The notes: a model not told the origin generated them from the letters alone. Numbered from the stretch's first letter, positions 41,985-52,735 are shown. The stretch is DNA of 64,000 bases from an uncultured Collinsella sp. (GCA_900557455.1 USSM01000003.1:23877-87876); one strand, 5' to 3'. Translations and numbers: made by a program.

Positions 41985-42913
41985 CGAACACCGCCGATCG
42001 CCTGCGGAAAGACGTGCTCCATAACAAAGCGACCGCCCTCGATACGGGCGAGCGCCTTGAGCCCGCCATCGAGCACCAGCGCAAACGGCGCCTTCGACGC
42101 ATCGAAGCCCACAAGCGCGCGCTCAATAGAAATACGACGTCCGCACAGCAGATCGTCGGCAAGATCACCCGGCAAGTCGACGCGCGTGGCGCCTAGTGCC
42201 GCAATGGGATCCAGGGCAAAGCCGGCAGCGGACTCGGCAGAAAGCTCCTCGACCGCATGGCAAGCACCGATGGAGACAATGCCGGAAGCCGTTCGGCGCA
42301 GCGCGGAAATATGTGCCGCGTTGTCGCAGGCACGACCCAAGTCGCGGGCGAGCGCACGGATATAGGTGCCCTTGCTCACCGAAAACGCCACAGTCCAAAC
42401 GCAAGCGTCGCCCTCGCCGCTCACGGCAATCAGATCGGCGGAGTACACCTCGACCGGACGCGGGGGCAACTCAACGGCATTGCCCTCGCGCGCAGACTTA
42501 TAGGCGCGCACGCCGTTGACAGAAATGGCCGAAAACGCCGGCGGCACCTGCATCTGAGGGCCCAACATAGCGCACAGGCGCTCGCGGGCATAGGCCGGAT
42601 CGCGCAGGTCGGCGGCAATGGGCACTGTGCGGACGGCCTCGCCTTCCGCATCATCGGTATTGGTCTCGACGCCAAACGAAATGTCGGCGACGTAGCTTTT
42701 GGTATCGAGCGTGAGCATGCCCAGCAGACGCGTGGCCTGGCCCACGCCCACCACCATGACACCCGATGCCATGGGGTCGAGCGTTCCGGCATGACCGACG
42801 CGCCGCTCATGGAGGGCGCGTCGGCATTGCGAAACAACGTCATGAGACGTGCAGCCCACCGGCTTATCGACGGCGAGCAGCATATTAAGTTGAGAAGGTG
42901 TACGACGAGCCAT
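41981..42913 (-). CDS. truB: tRNA pseudouridine-55 synthase
   Basis: Forms pseudouridine 55 in the T loop of tRNAs. 310 residues. The catalytic Asp is in RVGHAGTLDPMASGVMVVGV. Further blocks: YVADISFGVETNTDDAEGEA, VPPAFSAISVNGVRAYKSAR and VSKGTYIRALARDLG. The C-terminal PUA-like segment is short (LKALARIEGGRFVMEHVFPQ). Overlaps ribF by four bases. Confidence 0.96.
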   Translation of the reverse strand: MARRTPSQLNMLLAVDKPVGCTSHDVVSQCRRALHERRVGHAGTLDPMASGVMVVGVGQATRLLGMLTLDTKSYVADISFGVETNTDDAEGEAVRTVPIAADLRDPAYARERLCAMLGPQMQVPPAFSAISVNGVRAYKSAREGNAVELPPRPVEVYSADLIAVSGEGDACVWTVAFSVSKGTYIRALARDLGRACDNAAHISALRRTASGIVSIGACHAVEELSAESAAGFALDPIAALGATRVDLPGDLADDLLCGRRISIERALVGFDASKAPFALVLDGGLKALARIEGGRFVMEHVFPQAIGGVR

Positions 42914-42928
42914 GTACCATCCAAAAAG

Positions 42929-43972
42929 TTAGAGCTCGACGGTCACCGAAGCGGGATCTTCCCCTACCAGCTCGGCCAGCATGGGAAGTGCCGTGGTGAG
43001 CGTCTCGGAAATCGTTCCGGCGTTGGTAAAGCCGGCGGCAGCGTGGTGCCCACCTCCGCCAAAGTTGGCCGCAATCTCGGAAACATCAAGATCGCCCTTG
43101 GAGCGCAGGTTGCCTCGTACCTTGGTATCGTCCTCGATGCCCTTAAGAAACAGGCAGACCTCGACACCCATCACCGAGCGCACCACATCGACCAGGCCGT
43201 CGCACTCATCAGAGGTGACGCCGCATTCCTTAAGGTCACTTTCGTACGCGTAGCTATACGCCACGCGCCCGTGCGCGACCGTCTTGATGCGACCCATGAC
43301 GATGGACTTGAGGTGCAAGAACTCGACGCGCTGGCTCTGGTAGACCTCGAGCGCGACGCGTGCCGGATCGGCACCGTGCGCCACCAGACGCGAGGCGGCA
43401 TGAAACGCTGCGGCGTCGGCGTTCTGATACTGAAAACGACCGGTGTCGGTGACCAGGCCGCACAGCAGGCAGGTAGCGATACTGTCGCTTGCGGTAATGC
43501 CGCAATCGGCCAAAAATCGGTCGATAATCATGGCGCAAGCAGCAGCATTGACGCACCTAAGGCTGACCTCGGCAAACTCCTCGCGTGCCGGGTGATGATC
43601 AAAGCAAGCCACGTGGGCCGAACGACGCAGGACCTCGGCGGAATTATTGAGGCGCTCGACGACCGGCACGTCTACCGAAATGAACAGGTCCGGGTTGCCG
43701 GTGTAGGCAGATGCCGGCACCAGAAGATCGGCACCCTCCATAAAACGGTAGATACGCGGAACGGGATCGTCGTCTGCCAACAGCAGGGCGATGTCCTTGT
43801 CGGGAAACACCTTCATAAGCGAAAGGCCAAGGCCCAACACGGAGCCCAGGGCATCGCCATCGGGAGAGGTGTGACCCGAGATCGCAACGGAGGACGCATC
43901 CTCGATGAGCTCGAGGATGCGTCGTTTAATATCTGCAGACTCGCACGAGGTGAGGTCGGCGGAATTAGTCAT
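42929..43972 (-). CDS. nrnA: DHH-family bifunctional oligoribonuclease/PAP phosphatase
   Basis: NrnA-type phosphoesterase that degrades nano-RNA and 3'-phosphoadenosine 5'-phosphate. 347 residues. DHH domain: SVAISGHTSPDGDALGSVLG, SVDVPVVERLNNS and VACFDHHPAREEF. DHHA1 domain: KVRGNLRSKGDLDVSEIA and FGGGGHHAAAGF. It overlaps rbfA by 8 bp and lies between rbfA and truB, a widespread order. Confidence 0.94.
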   Translation of the reverse strand: MTNSADLTSCESADIKRRILELIEDASSVAISGHTSPDGDALGSVLGLGLSLMKVFPDKDIALLLADDDPVPRIYRFMEGADLLVPASAYTGNPDLFISVDVPVVERLNNSAEVLRRSAHVACFDHHPAREEFAEVSLRCVNAAACAMIIDRFLADCGITASDSIATCLLCGLVTDTGRFQYQNADAAAFHAASRLVAHGADPARVALEVYQSQRVEFLHLKSIVMGRIKTVAHGRVAYSYAYESDLKECGVTSDECDGLVDVVRSVMGVEVCLFLKGIEDDTKVRGNLRSKGDLDVSEIAANFGGGGHHAAAGFTNAGTISETLTTALPMLAELVGEDPASVTVEL

Positions 43973-44375
43973 CTAAAGCTGCCTCCTGGGCGGCATCCGC
44001 TATGGGGTAGCCGTCCTCGTCCTTTTCGATCGCAAGCGTGGCCGGAACGTTTTCCAGCGCACGTGTGATGCGCTCGGCCTCATCGGTCGAGCGATCGATG
44101 CGAAAATCGAGCTCGGGCGTGACGCGCCAATCGAGCGAGCGAGCCAACAGGCTGCGAATACGGCCCTTGGCGCTGGCAAGCGCCTCCATGACCTCATCGT
44201 AGCGGCTCGCATCGCACGACACGTACACGCGCGCGAACGAACGGTCCACCGCGACCTCGACCGCAGTCAGGGTGACCAGGTCAAGACGCGGATCGGAAAC
44301 CTCAAAGAGCAGGATATAACCAAGCTTCTCGCGAAGCTGCTCGCCCAAACGGCGGGTTGCCTGCGTTTGCTTCAT
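43965..44375 (-). CDS. rbfA: 30S ribosome-binding factor A
   Basis: Cold-shock ribosome maturation factor that binds 16S rRNA helix 1. 136 residues with the KH-like fold: RRLGEQLREKLGYILLFEVS, DPRLDLVTLTAVEVAVDRSF and TPELDFRIDRSTDEAERITR. It has a C-terminal acidic tail. Placed 11 bases after infB, as expected. Confidence 0.94.
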   Translation of the reverse strand: MKQTQATRRLGEQLREKLGYILLFEVSDPRLDLVTLTAVEVAVDRSFARVYVSCDASRYDEVMEALASAKGRIRSLLARSLDWRVTPELDFRIDRSTDEAERITRALENVPATLAIEKDEDGYPIADAAQEAALDD

Positions 44376-44386
44376 AGCGCTACCCC

Positions 44387-47101
44387 CTACTCGGTACGGG
44401 CAACCTGGTCGATGCGGTAACCCTCGATCTGATCGCCGGGCTTGATGTCCTGGAAGTTCTCCAGGCCAATGCCGCCCTCGGAACCGCTCTTGAGGCTCTT
44501 GGCCTCGTCCTTGTAGTGGCGCATCGAGGCAATCTTGCCGTTGAAGACCACAATGCCGTCACGCACCAGGCGCACGGAATCGGTCGCGGCGATCTCGCCC
44601 TCCTCCACGCGGACACCAGCGGCGATGCCGACTTTGGGCACCTTGAAGGTGTCCAGGACGGTCGCGGTACCCGTGGAGACCTCGACCTCGGTGGGCTTGA
44701 GCATGCCGATGCGGGCAGCGTCGAGCTCCTCGAGGCACTTATAGATAACGTCGTAGCAACGAATCTCGACGCCCTCGCGCTCGGCTGCGGAGCGGGCCTT
44801 GCCGTCGGGACGCACGCCAAAGCCGATGATGATGGCGTTGGAGGCGTCGGCCAGGACGACGTCGGTCTCGTTGATGGCACCGACGGCGGAGTGGATCGTG
44901 TTGATGCGGACCTCGGACTGATCCATCTTGTCGAGCGAGTCCTGAAGGGCCTCGATGGAACCCTGGACGTCGGCCTTGATGATCAGGTTGAGCTCCTTGA
45001 CCTCGGCGTCGGCGATGGTCTCGAAGAGGTTCTCGAGCGTGACGTGCTTCACGCGGCTCTGCTCCTCGATACGGGCCTTGAGCGAACGCTCATCGGCCAG
45101 GGCGCGAGCCTCGCGCTCATCCTCGAACACGCGGAACTCGTCACCGGCGTTGGGCACGGACTGCAGGCCCAGGATCTCGACGGCGTCGGAGGGGCCGGCC
45201 TCGGTGACGTCGTTGCCCTTGGGATCGAGCATGGCGCGGACGCGGCCGTAGGTAAGGCCGGCGACCAGCGTATCGCCCACGTGCAGGGTACCGCGGGTCA
45301 CCAGCACGGTAGCGACCGAACCGCGGCCCTTGTCGAGCTTAGCCTCGAGGACGTTACCGGAGGCAAAGGTGTCGGGGTTGGCCTTGAGCTCGAGCACGTC
45401 GGCCTGGAGCAGCACGGTCTCGAGCAGGTCGTCGATACCGATCTTCTGCTTGGCCGAGATGTTGACGAACATGTTCTGTCCGCCCCACTCCTCGGGGATG
45501 ATGCCGTACTCGGTGAGCTCCTGGCGCACGCGGTCGGGGTTAGCGCCCGGCTTATCGATCTTGTTGACGGCGACGACGATGGGTACGCCGGCGGCCTTGG
45601 CGTGGTTGATCGACTCGATGGTCTGAGGCATGACGCCGTCGTCGGCAGCCACGATCAGGATGACGATGTCGGTCACCTTGGCGCCGCGGGCACGCATGGC
45701 CGTAAAGGTGGCGTGGCCCGGGGTATCGATGAAGGTGATCTTGCGGTCGTTGATCATGACCTGCGAAGCGCCGATGGCCTGGGTAATGCCGCCCGCCTCG
45801 CCGGCAGCGACACCGGTGTGACGGATGGCGTCGAGCAAGCTCGTCTTGCCGTGGTCGACGTGACCCATGACGGTGACGACCGGGGCGCGGGGCTTAAGGT
45901 CGGCGGGATCGTCGTAGAACGAGAAGGTGTTCTCCTCCTCGGGGGTGATGATCTTGATCTGACGGCCAAGGTCGTCGGCAACGAGCTCGACGAGGTCGTC
46001 GGACATGGACTGCGTCATCGTGAGCGGCGTGCCCAGCAGGAACAGGCGCTTGATGATGTCGTTGGCCGGAACGTCGAGCGCCTCGGCGAGCTCCTGGACG
46101 GTAACGCCCTGGGAGACCTTGATGGCGTCGAGCTCCTCGGGGTTCACGCCCTGGGCCAGCGCCTCCTCAATCTTGCGCTCCTCCTGAGCCTTAGCAGCCT
46201 CGCGCTCGCGCTTCTCCTTGCGCTTCTTGCGGCGACCGGTAGACTCGCGAGAGGCCTCCTCGACGGCGGCGCGGGCCTCCTCGAGCACCTTCTCGCGGCT
46301 GTACTCCTCGGCCTCACGCGCCATGCGGCTGTAGTGGTCCTCATCGTTGCCGTGACCGCCCTTGCGCTTCTTGCCCTTGCCCTGCTTATCGGGGTTGGGG
46401 AAGTCCATGCCGGCAGCGACGTTGTTGCTGGCGTTGGTGCGATGGCTGTGCGGACGGCTCTCGGAGGCGTGGCGATCGGAGTTGTTGTCGGAGGCGTTGC
46501 GATCGTTACGACGGCCACCGCGACGGTCGTTGTTGCCGCCACGACGGTTGCCGCGCTCGGAGGCGCGCTCGGCCTTGGCCTTCTCCTCGGCGTCCTTCTT
46601 CTCCTTGAGCACGGTCTCCTGTGCGGCGATCTGGTCGAGCAGCGAACGGAAGCGCGAGCCGGAGTCGGAAGCGGGGACGGCGCGGCGCTGGGCCTCGCGG
46701 GCAGCCTCCTCCTTCTCGCGGGCAAGGCGCTCCTGCTCGGCCTTCTTCTTGGCCTCGGCCTCGGCGCGGGCGGCCTCCTCGGCAGCCTGGGCGGCGGCGA
46801 ACTGGCGGCGCTCCTCCTCGCGTGCCTTCTCGGCGGCGATGCGCTCACGCTCGGCCTCGGCAGCGCGCGCTGCCTCCTCGGCGGCGGCTGCCTCCTCCTC
46901 GGCCTGCTTGGCGGCCTCGACTTCCTTGGCGCGGGCCTCGATCACCGAGGCGAGCTGCTTGCGGACCATGGCGACGTAAGCGTCCTCCAGAGCGGAGGAA
47001 GCGGACTTAGCGGGAATCTTCATTTCGGCGAGATGACCCATCAGTTCCTTGGAGGTCATGCCGAACTCTTTGGCCAGGGTGGACACACGGACTTTTGCCA
47101 T
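44387..47101 (-). CDS. infB: Translation initiation factor IF-2
   Basis: GTPase that places initiator tRNA on the 30S subunit. 904 residues. The N-terminal IF2-N domain ([20 protein letters not shown]) is followed by a long Ala/Glu/Lys-rich charged helix (residues 50-170) and an Arg/Asn-rich stretch ([20 protein letters not shown]). A second IF2-N domain follows. The G domain has [30 protein letters not shown] and [12 protein letters not shown]. Domains II-IV complete the C-terminus. AGGTGA precedes the ATG. The ylxR and ylxQ genes usually found before infB are missing here. Confidence 0.97.
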   Translation of the reverse strand: MAKVRVSTLAKEFGMTSKELMGHLAEMKIPAKSASSALEDAYVAMVRKQLASVIEARAKEVEAAKQAEEEAAAAEEAARAAEAERERIAAEKAREEERRQFAAAQAAEEAARAEAEAKKKAEQERLAREKEEAAREAQRRAVPASDSGSRFRSLLDQIAAQETVLKEKKDAEEKAKAERASERGNRRGGNNDRRGGRRNDRNASDNNSDRHASESRPHSHRTNASNNVAAGMDFPNPDKQGKGKKRKGGHGNDEDHYSRMAREAEEYSREKVLEEARAAVEEASRESTGRRKKRKEKREREAAKAQEERKIEEALAQGVNPEELDAIKVSQGVTVQELAEALDVPANDIIKRLFLLGTPLTMTQSMSDDLVELVADDLGRQIKIITPEEENTFSFYDDPADLKPRAPVVTVMGHVDHGKTSLLDAIRHTGVAAGEAGGITQAIGASQVMINDRKITFIDTPGHATFTAMRARGAKVTDIVILIVAADDGVMPQTIESINHAKAAGVPIVVAVNKIDKPGANPDRVRQELTEYGIIPEEWGGQNMFVNISAKQKIGIDDLLETVLLQADVLELKANPDTFASGNVLEAKLDKGRGSVATVLVTRGTLHVGDTLVAGLTYGRVRAMLDPKGNDVTEAGPSDAVEILGLQSVPNAGDEFRVFEDEREARALADERSLKARIEEQSRVKHVTLENLFETIADAEVKELNLIIKADVQGSIEALQDSLDKMDQSEVRINTIHSAVGAINETDVVLADASNAIIIGFGVRPDGKARSAAEREGVEIRCYDVIYKCLEELDAARIGMLKPTEVEVSTGTATVLDTFKVPKVGIAAGVRVEEGEIAATDSVRLVRDGIVVFNGKIASMRHYKDEAKSLKSGSEGGIGLENFQDIKPGDQIEGYRIDQVARTE

Positions 47102-47192
47102 ATGACTTCACCTACCCTTTCTGGCACCTTGGGTGCCTAGAGACTGAACGAGCGTGGGAGATGCGCCGGGACCCGCCCGGCGCGACAGCGCG

Positions 47193-48440
47193 CTAGATCA
47201 GGTCCTCCGCATCATCGAAGGCGTCGGTGTCGTGGACACCGCAGAAACGGGAGCCGGGGCGGGCTTGGTTGCGGCACTGGACGCCGTCCTCGGACACGTA
47301 CTCGCAGCGACGGACATCATCGTCCTCCTCGTCACCGATCAGGTCGGCAGCGGGCTCCTCGTGAACGGGGACGTTCTTGAGGATGTCGGCGGCAAGGGTC
47401 TCGGACTTGATGTCGATGTGCCAGCCGGTCAGGCGAGCGGCGAGGCGGGCGTTCTGGCCCTCCTTGCCGATGGCGAGCGAAAGCTGGTCGTCGGGCACGA
47501 TGACGCCGGCATAGGCCTTCTCCTCGTCGATGAGGACGCGGGTGACCTTGGCAGGCGACAGGGCGTTGGCGACGTAGACGGCCGGATCGGCATCCCACAG
47601 GATGACGTCGACGCGCTCGCCACGGAGTTCGCCCACGACGGCGCGAACACGGCTGCCCTTGGGGCCGACGCAGGCGCCCACGGGATCCAGGCGGTCGTCG
47701 AGCGAGTGGACGGCGACCTTGGAGCGCTGGCCGGGCTCACGGGCGATCGACTTGATCTGGACGGTGCCCTCATAGATCTCGGGCACCTCCTGCTCAAACA
47801 GACGACGCATGAGCTCGGGGTGGGTGCGGGAGATGACAATCGGCGGACGGCTGTGCTCGCCGCGAACCGGCTGCAGGTTGGAGTTGGGATCGCGCACGTC
47901 GATAATCACGGCCTTGATGTGCTGGTTGTGCAGGTAGCGCTCGCCCATCGGACGCTCGTTGCGCTCGTTCTCGTAACGGCGCTGGTCAAAGTGCGGCAGC
48001 TCGGCCTCGACGCCATCGCGGATCTTGACGATCGTAAAGTCGGGCGTGGACTGCAGCACGGTACCGCTGATGAGGTCACCGATACGGTCGGAAAACTCCT
48101 CATAGATCTGCTCACGAGCGGAGTTGCGCACGATGGCGTTGATCTCGGCCTTGGCGTGCTGGGCGGCGATGCGGCTCGTGTTCTTGGGGGTGACGTCGAT
48201 CTCCTCGAACTCGGTGAAGTTGCCCTCCTCGTCCATGGAATCGTCGATCGGCTCCAGGCGGTAGACGTAAATCTTGCCGGTGGTGCGGTCGATGGTCACC
48301 TTGGCGCCCCACTCAAGATGCAGGATCTCGGCATAGCTCTTGGCGAGCGACTGCTCCAGGCGGTCGATCAGGTAGAGCTGGTCGATGTGCTTGTCCTGGC
48401 AAAGCTCCATCAGGGCGGACATCATGTCGGATGCTGCCAT
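47193..48440 (-). CDS. nusA: Transcription termination/antitermination factor NusA with extra C-terminal finger
   Basis: RNA polymerase-associated factor of 415 residues. It has an N-terminal domain ([20 protein letters not shown]), S1 domain ([20 protein letters not shown]), and KH1/KH2 domains ([38 protein letters not shown]). A C-terminal tail follows, with Cys379, Cys389, Cys400 and His403 spaced C-x9-C-x10-C-x2-H, the shape of a small zinc finger. The acidic AR repeats of enterobacterial NusA are absent. The start is ATG 48440 with AAGGAAAG upstream. It follows rimP by one base. Confidence 0.96.
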   Translation of the reverse strand: MAASDMMSALMELCQDKHIDQLYLIDRLEQSLAKSYAEILHLEWGAKVTIDRTTGKIYVYRLEPIDDSMDEEGNFTEFEEIDVTPKNTSRIAAQHAKAEINAIVRNSAREQIYEEFSDRIGDLISGTVLQSTPDFTIVKIRDGVEAELPHFDQRRYENERNERPMGERYLHNQHIKAVIIDVRDPNSNLQPVRGEHSRPPIVISRTHPELMRRLFEQEVPEIYEGTVQIKSIAREPGQRSKVAVHSLDDRLDPVGACVGPKGSRVRAVVGELRGERVDVILWDADPAVYVANALSPAKVTRVLIDEEKAYAGVIVPDDQLSLAIGKEGQNARLAARLTGWHIDIKSETLAADILKNVPVHEEPAADLIGDEEDDDVRRCEYVSEDGVQCRNQARPGSRFCGVHDTDAFDDAEDLI

Positions 48441-48441
48441 C

Positions 48442-48936
48442 TTACTTTCCTTCCTTCGCGGGCTTGAAGTCATAGGTGGGCTTCAACTTGCACTTTTTAA
48501 CATCACAGAAATCGAGGGTGACGGACTCGCCGTCCTCGAGCTCGAGGGTCACGTCCGTCTCGGTCGCGGCGGCAATCTTGCCGGAGTACTTGCGACGGCC
48601 CTCGGTAGCGGTGGAGGTGAGCTCACAGTCCTCGCCCACAAAGCGGGCAAAGTCGCGCGGGCGGCGCAGCGGGCGCGCCATACCCGGGCTCGACACCTCG
48701 AGCGTGTAGCTCGAAGAAATGGGGTCGAGCTCCTCGATCACGTCGCCGACCCACTTGGTATTGGCCGTGACGTCGTTGAGCGACAGGCTCTGACCCTCGG
48801 CACCCTCGATACGCACACGCACGCAGGGGGCCTTGGTGGCGCCCACGAGCTCAACGTCGACAATGTCGACATCGTGCTGGGGAGCGACGGCCTCGAGCGC
48901 GTCGATGATCGCCTGCTCGGTCTTGGTCTTGACCAT
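48442..48936 (-). CDS. rimP: Ribosome maturation factor RimP
   Basis: 30S assembly factor, 164 residues. Conserved core: AVAPQHDVDIVDVELVGATK, VRVRIEGAEGQSLSLNDVTA and YTLEVSSPGMARPLRRPRDF. The C-terminal SH3-like domain ends the protein. The start is ATG 48936 with GGAGGTG upstream. It opens the operon rimP-nusA-infB-rbfA, whose short leader contains an intrinsic terminator. Confidence 0.94.
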   Translation of the reverse strand: MVKTKTEQAIIDALEAVAPQHDVDIVDVELVGATKAPCVRVRIEGAEGQSLSLNDVTANTKWVGDVIEELDPISSSYTLEVSSPGMARPLRRPRDFARFVGEDCELTSTATEGRRKYSGKIAAATETDVTLELEDGESVTLDFCDVKKCKLKPTYDFKPAKEGK

Positions 48937-48956
48937 TGCGGCACCTCCATCCATAC

Positions 48957-48989
48957 AAAAAAGAAGCGGGGCCGAAACCCCACTTCTTT
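48957..48989 (-). terminator. Attenuator-type terminator in the rimP-nusA leader
   Basis: Minus strand: AAAGAAG-T-GGGG pairs with CCCC-G-CTTCTTT over a 6-base loop and is followed by a run of six Ts. It lies between the promoter at 49015-49043 and the rimP ribosome site at 48942-48948. Transcripts must pass it to express the operon. Confidence 0.82.
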
Positions 48990-49014
48990 CAATTACTACT
49001 TCATTTGCAAGCAA

Positions 49015-49043
49015 ACTATACCAATACCTGCGAAAACGTGCAA
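49015..49043 (-). promoter_or_regulatory. Candidate promoter of the rimP operon
   Basis: Minus strand TTGCAC, 17-bp spacer, TATAGT. The expected transcript starts near 49008 and reaches the terminator after about 20 bases. Confidence 0.6.
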
Positions 49044-49305
49044 GCGTCAAAGAAATTCGCAGGTCAGCGCGCCCACAGCTTCTCCACAAGAATAGGACAA
49101 TTAGACGAGGACTCCTGTGCGGTGCTCCCCAAAAGCCCCAAAACGGGCCATGCGTCCCAGCGCGCCGACCGAATCGGGCCCTATGGGCATTCCATCCCTG
49201 GGCGCGCATCGGCCAGACTAGAGCCGAGAGGCATTCTGTAGCGAGAAAGCATACCGCACGCATTGACCGTACAACCGTCCAGTATCTCTACGGCAAGGAG
49301 GCACC

Positions 49306-49878
49306 ATGGAACGCCTAGGCACCCTCTGCGCGACCACGCTCGTCATCGCTGCCTGCTCGATCGCCCTAGCGGGCTGCAGCAACATCGATGGTAAAACCGA
49401 ACCATGCAAGCCGGATCTCGGCAGCACCAAAGCCATCGAGAAAACGACGCCTTCGGAGCGCTTCGACAAAATAGACGAAGATACAGTCGACCCCCAGGGC
49501 TTAGGTCCCGACCCTCAAGAACAGTTCCCCATCGACCTTGAGGCAGACGAGAACGTCCATGTTACCTGCATGGGCAAGGACACGGATGGCTACGGCGACG
49601 CCGTGTTGGTCTTTGCGGTGACAAACAACACCAATAACGACATGATGTTTGGCGATGTCGATGCTTATGCCTACGTCAACGGTGTCGTCCGCGACGTACG
49701 CATGCGCCAGCCCGTCGCCGCAGGCGAAGAAACGACCGCGATGCTCACCTTTGTAGGCACCTTCGACGATCCGGACTTTAATGTAAACAACGACCTCAAC
49801 GACATCTACCTCAATATCTGGATGTTCGAAGAGCAGACGGGCAACGTCTACTTTAGAGACCTGGTGCACATTCCATAG
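49306..49878 (+). CDS. Secreted lipoprotein with DUF5067-like domain
   Basis: 190 residues with a lipobox: MERLGTLCATTLVIAACSIA then LAGCSNIDG, cleavage before Cys24. The mature part starts with a disordered stretch (KTEPCKPDLGSTKAIEKTTP), then an immunoglobulin-like beta domain (DAVLVFAVTNNTNNDMMFGD, EETTAMLTFVGTFDDPDFNV) of the type in DUF5067 and other FxLYD-like lipoproteins. Such proteins are exported and membrane-anchored; the ligand is unknown. AAGGAGG precedes the ATG. The gene is isolated on the plus strand and ends at the terminator 49922-49953. Confidence 0.78.
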   Translation: MERLGTLCATTLVIAACSIALAGCSNIDGKTEPCKPDLGSTKAIEKTTPSERFDKIDEDTVDPQGLGPDPQEQFPIDLEADENVHVTCMGKDTDGYGDAVLVFAVTNNTNNDMMFGDVDAYAYVNGVVRDVRMRQPVAAGEETTAMLTFVGTFDDPDFNVNNDLNDIYLNIWMFEEQTGNVYFRDLVHIP

Positions 49879-49921
49879 CGGGTGACGCTCGGCACAAGCC
49901 AAGCAGGGCATATAACGCAAA

Positions 49922-49958
49922 ACGAGGGACGACCCAATCGGATCGTCCCTCGTCTTTT
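49922..49958. terminator. Bidirectional terminator between lipoprotein gene and leuS
   Basis: ACGAGGGACGA (49922-49932) pairs exactly with TCGTCCCTCGT (49943-49953), with a 10-base loop and CTTTTG on the plus side. The left flank is A-rich, so it can also stop leuS transcripts. Confidence 0.8.
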
Positions 49959-49982
49959 GTGCGACAACTATGTGCGCGAAGT

Positions 49983-52559
49983 TTACTTAACCACCAGGTT
50001 GACCAGCTTACCGGGCACGCAGATGGCCTTGACGACCGTCTTGCCCTCGAGCCACTTGGCGACGGCGGCCTCGGCGGCAGTCTGCATTTCCTCGCTAGAG
50101 GCATCGCGGGCCACGTCGATGCGGCCACGGACCTTGCCGAGCACCTGGACGACGATCTGCACCGTGTCCTCGATGGACTCGGCCAGGTCAAACTCGGGCC
50201 AGGCGGCGGTGTAGGCGTTGCCCTCGCAGCCGAGCGCCTCGTGCCACAGCTCGTCGGCCCAGAACGGGCAGATGGGCGCCAGGACGCTCACGATGTCCTT
50301 GGCCACGCCGTAGCACAGAGCCTTGTCACGCTCAGCGCCCTCGGTGGCGTTGAGGTAGGCGCTCGCCGCGTTGACGAGCTCCATGACGGCCGAGATCGCG
50401 GTGTTGAACTGGCCGCGATCGAAGTCCTCGGTGCATTTGGCAATGGTGCGGTGACGCTCGCGGTAGAGCTTCATCGCGGTCTCGTCGAGCACGGACTTGT
50501 CGAAGGCCACGTTGGCGTCACCCGACTGGACGAGCTGCCACACGATACGCCAAGCGCGCTTGATAAAGCGGTTGGCGCCCTCGACGGCCTTGGGATCCCA
50601 GTCGAAGTCCTTCTCGGGAGGGGCGATAAACAGGATCGCCAGACGCATGGTGTCGGCGCCGTAGGGCTCGATGACCGAGCTCGGGGGCACGACGTTGCCC
50701 TTGGACTTGGACATGGTGTCGCCGTTCTCGTCCTTGACCATGCCCTGGCACAGCAGGTTGGTGAAGGGCTCGTCCACGCTCAGCAGGCCCAGGTCGCGTA
50801 GCGCCTTGGTAAAGAAGCGGCTGTAGAGCAGGTGCAGAATGGCGTGCTCGATGCCGCCGATATAGTTATCGACGGGCATCCAACGGTCTGCCGCCTCGCG
50901 GGAGAAGGGCAGCTCGGTGTTGTGCGGGTCGGTGTAACGCAGGTAATACCAGCTGGAGCAGGTGAACGTGTCCATAGTATCGGTCTCGCGCTTGGCCGGG
51001 CGGCCGCAGACCGGGCAGGTGGTCTCGTAGAAGTCCTTGCACTCGGCCAGGGTCTCGCCGGCGCCCAGGTCCAGGTTCTCAGGCAGCGTCACCGGCAGCT
51101 GATCCTCGGGCACGGGCACGATGCCGCAGTGCTCGCAGTGGATGGCCGGGATGGGGTTGCCCCAATAGCGTTGACGGCTGATGAGCCAGTCGCGCAGGCG
51201 GAACTCGACCTTGCGACGACCGCAGCCCATGGCCTCGAGGTCGGCCACGATGGCCGCCTCGCCCTCGGAGTGCTTGCCGCCGCGCATGCCGGTGTACTTG
51301 CCGGACTGGACGAGCGTGCCCTCGGCAGCGTGAGCGCAATCCCAGTCGACGTTCTCGGCATGGAAGGTATCGATGGTCTCGCCGCTGGCCTCGACGGCAG
51401 CGCGATCGTCATCGTCCAGGATGATCGGCACGATCGGCAGGTCGTACTTGCGGGCAAACTCAAAGTCGCGCTGGTCGCCGCAGGGAACGGCCATGACGGC
51501 GCCGGTGCCGTAGTCGGCAACGACATAATCGGCAACCCACACGGGGACCTTCTCGCCGTTCACGGGGTTCACCACGTAGCGGCCGGTAAATGCGCCGTGC
51601 TTCTCGAGGGTGCCCTGGGCACGCTCGACGGCAGAGATATGCTTGGAGTCCTCGACGATCTTGGTCACGGCCTCCTCGTACTCCGTGCCCTCGACGAGCT
51701 CGTGCAGACGAGCGTACTCGGGAGCCAGGACAAAGAAGGAGACGCCAAAGAGCGTATCGGCACGCGTGGTGAAGACGGTGATCTTGCCCTCGTCGCCCTC
51801 GATGGGCTCGCCATCCTGGTCGCACAGGGTAAAGTCGACCTCGGCGCCCTCGGAGCGGCCGATCCAGTTGGCCTGCATCTGCTTGACGCGCTCGGGCCAG
51901 CCGGGGAGCTTCTCCAGGTCGTCGAGCAGCTCCTGAGAGTAATCGGTAATCTTGTAGTACCACTGCTCCAGGTCGCGCTTCTCGGGCTCGGTGCCACAGC
52001 GCCAGCACTTGCCATCGGTAACCTGCTCGTTGGCCAGAACGGTCTTGCAGGTGGGGCACCAGTTGACCGGGTTTTTCTTGCGGTAGACCAGGCCCTTTTC
52101 CCACATCTTCTCAAAAATCCACTGGCCCCAGCGGTAATAGTCGGGGCTGCAGGTCTTGACCATGCGATCCAGATCGTAGGAGAAGCCCATCCGCTTCATC
52201 GTGGCGAGCGCCTGGTCCATGTTCTTATACGTCCAGGCGGCAGCCTGCGTGTTGTGCTTGATGGCGGCGTTCTCGGCGGGCAGGCCAAAGGCGTCAAAGC
52301 CGATGGGATGCAGCACGTCGTAGCCGCGCATGCGGGCCTGACGGGCCATGGCATCGCCTATGGTATAGTTGCGCGCGTGGCCCATGTGCAGGTCGCCCGA
52401 CGGATACGGGAACATCTCGAGCACATACTTCTTGGGCTTGCTGTCGTCGGTGTCGACGGCAAAGAGGTTGGAGTCCTCCCAGGCCTTCATCCACTTGGAC
52501 TCAATGGCCTGCGCGTCGTAGGCAGGGATCTCGTCCTTATGATCTGTGCAATCGCACAT
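49983..52559 (-). CDS. leuS: Leucyl-tRNA synthetase
   Basis: Class I synthetase charging tRNA-Leu, 858 residues. HIGH motif: [20 protein letters not shown]. Zinc insertion: [20 protein letters not shown]. The CP1 editing domain has [19 protein letters not shown] (the T-rich discriminating segment). [23 protein letters not shown] tRNA-binding C-terminal domain completes it. AAAGGAG lies upstream of the ATG. No T-box is recognisable; instead a very long inverted repeat lies 24 bases upstream of the gene. Confidence 0.97.
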   Translation of the reverse strand: MCDCTDHKDEIPAYDAQAIESKWMKAWEDSNLFAVDTDDSKPKKYVLEMFPYPSGDLHMGHARNYTIGDAMARQARMRGYDVLHPIGFDAFGLPAENAAIKHNTQAAAWTYKNMDQALATMKRMGFSYDLDRMVKTCSPDYYRWGQWIFEKMWEKGLVYRKKNPVNWCPTCKTVLANEQVTDGKCWRCGTEPEKRDLEQWYYKITDYSQELLDDLEKLPGWPERVKQMQANWIGRSEGAEVDFTLCDQDGEPIEGDEGKITVFTTRADTLFGVSFFVLAPEYARLHELVEGTEYEEAVTKIVEDSKHISAVERAQGTLEKHGAFTGRYVVNPVNGEKVPVWVADYVVADYGTGAVMAVPCGDQRDFEFARKYDLPIVPIILDDDDRAAVEASGETIDTFHAENVDWDCAHAAEGTLVQSGKYTGMRGGKHSEGEAAIVADLEAMGCGRRKVEFRLRDWLISRQRYWGNPIPAIHCEHCGIVPVPEDQLPVTLPENLDLGAGETLAECKDFYETTCPVCGRPAKRETDTMDTFTCSSWYYLRYTDPHNTELPFSREAADRWMPVDNYIGGIEHAILHLLYSRFFTKALRDLGLLSVDEPFTNLLCQGMVKDENGDTMSKSKGNVVPPSSVIEPYGADTMRLAILFIAPPEKDFDWDPKAVEGANRFIKRAWRIVWQLVQSGDANVAFDKSVLDETAMKLYRERHRTIAKCTEDFDRGQFNTAISAVMELVNAASAYLNATEGAERDKALCYGVAKDIVSVLAPICPFWADELWHEALGCEGNAYTAAWPEFDLAESIEDTVQIVVQVLGKVRGRIDVARDASSEEMQTAAEAAVAKWLEGKTVVKAICVPGKLVNLVVK

Positions 52560-52582
52560 ATCAGCTCCTTTAATCTTAGCTG

Positions 52583-52701
52583 GGGTCGGGCGGCTTAGCT
52601 TTATTCGCTACTGCGGACAGTCCTGCGCAAGACGAAGAGCACATTTAGTGCTCTTCTTTGCGTGCGGAACTTGTAGCGAACAAAGCTAAGCCGCCCGACC
52701 C
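52583..52701. repeat. 119-bp nested inverted repeat (MITE- or REP-like)
   Basis: Outer arms 52583-52611 and 52673-52701 match at 28 of 29 positions; the outer end reads GGGTCGGGCGGCTTAGCTTT. An inner perfect stem GAAGAGCAC (52634-52642) pairs with GTGCTCTTC (52648-52656), extended by CGCAA/TTGCG. GGACAGTCC lies in the left part. The whole unit can fold into one long hairpin. No open frame lies inside. Confidence 0.8.
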
Positions 52702-52735
52702 TAAGGTTGACTCGACTGATAATAGCAAATACGAC

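Larger units (their letters stand above)
48937..49305. other. Divergent intergenic region between rimP and a lipoprotein gene
   Basis: About 370 bases without a gene. The left part carries the rimP promoter (49015-49043) and attenuator (48957-48989). The part from about 49050 to 49290 shows no clear coding signal; the plus-strand lipoprotein promoter must lie here, but no convincing boxes were found. Confidence 0.65.

Noticed and set aside
44516..47140. Long plus-strand frame antisense to infB
   Set aside because: Low-complexity Leu/Gly/Val product mirrors the infB codons; IF-2 motifs on the minus strand are complete.
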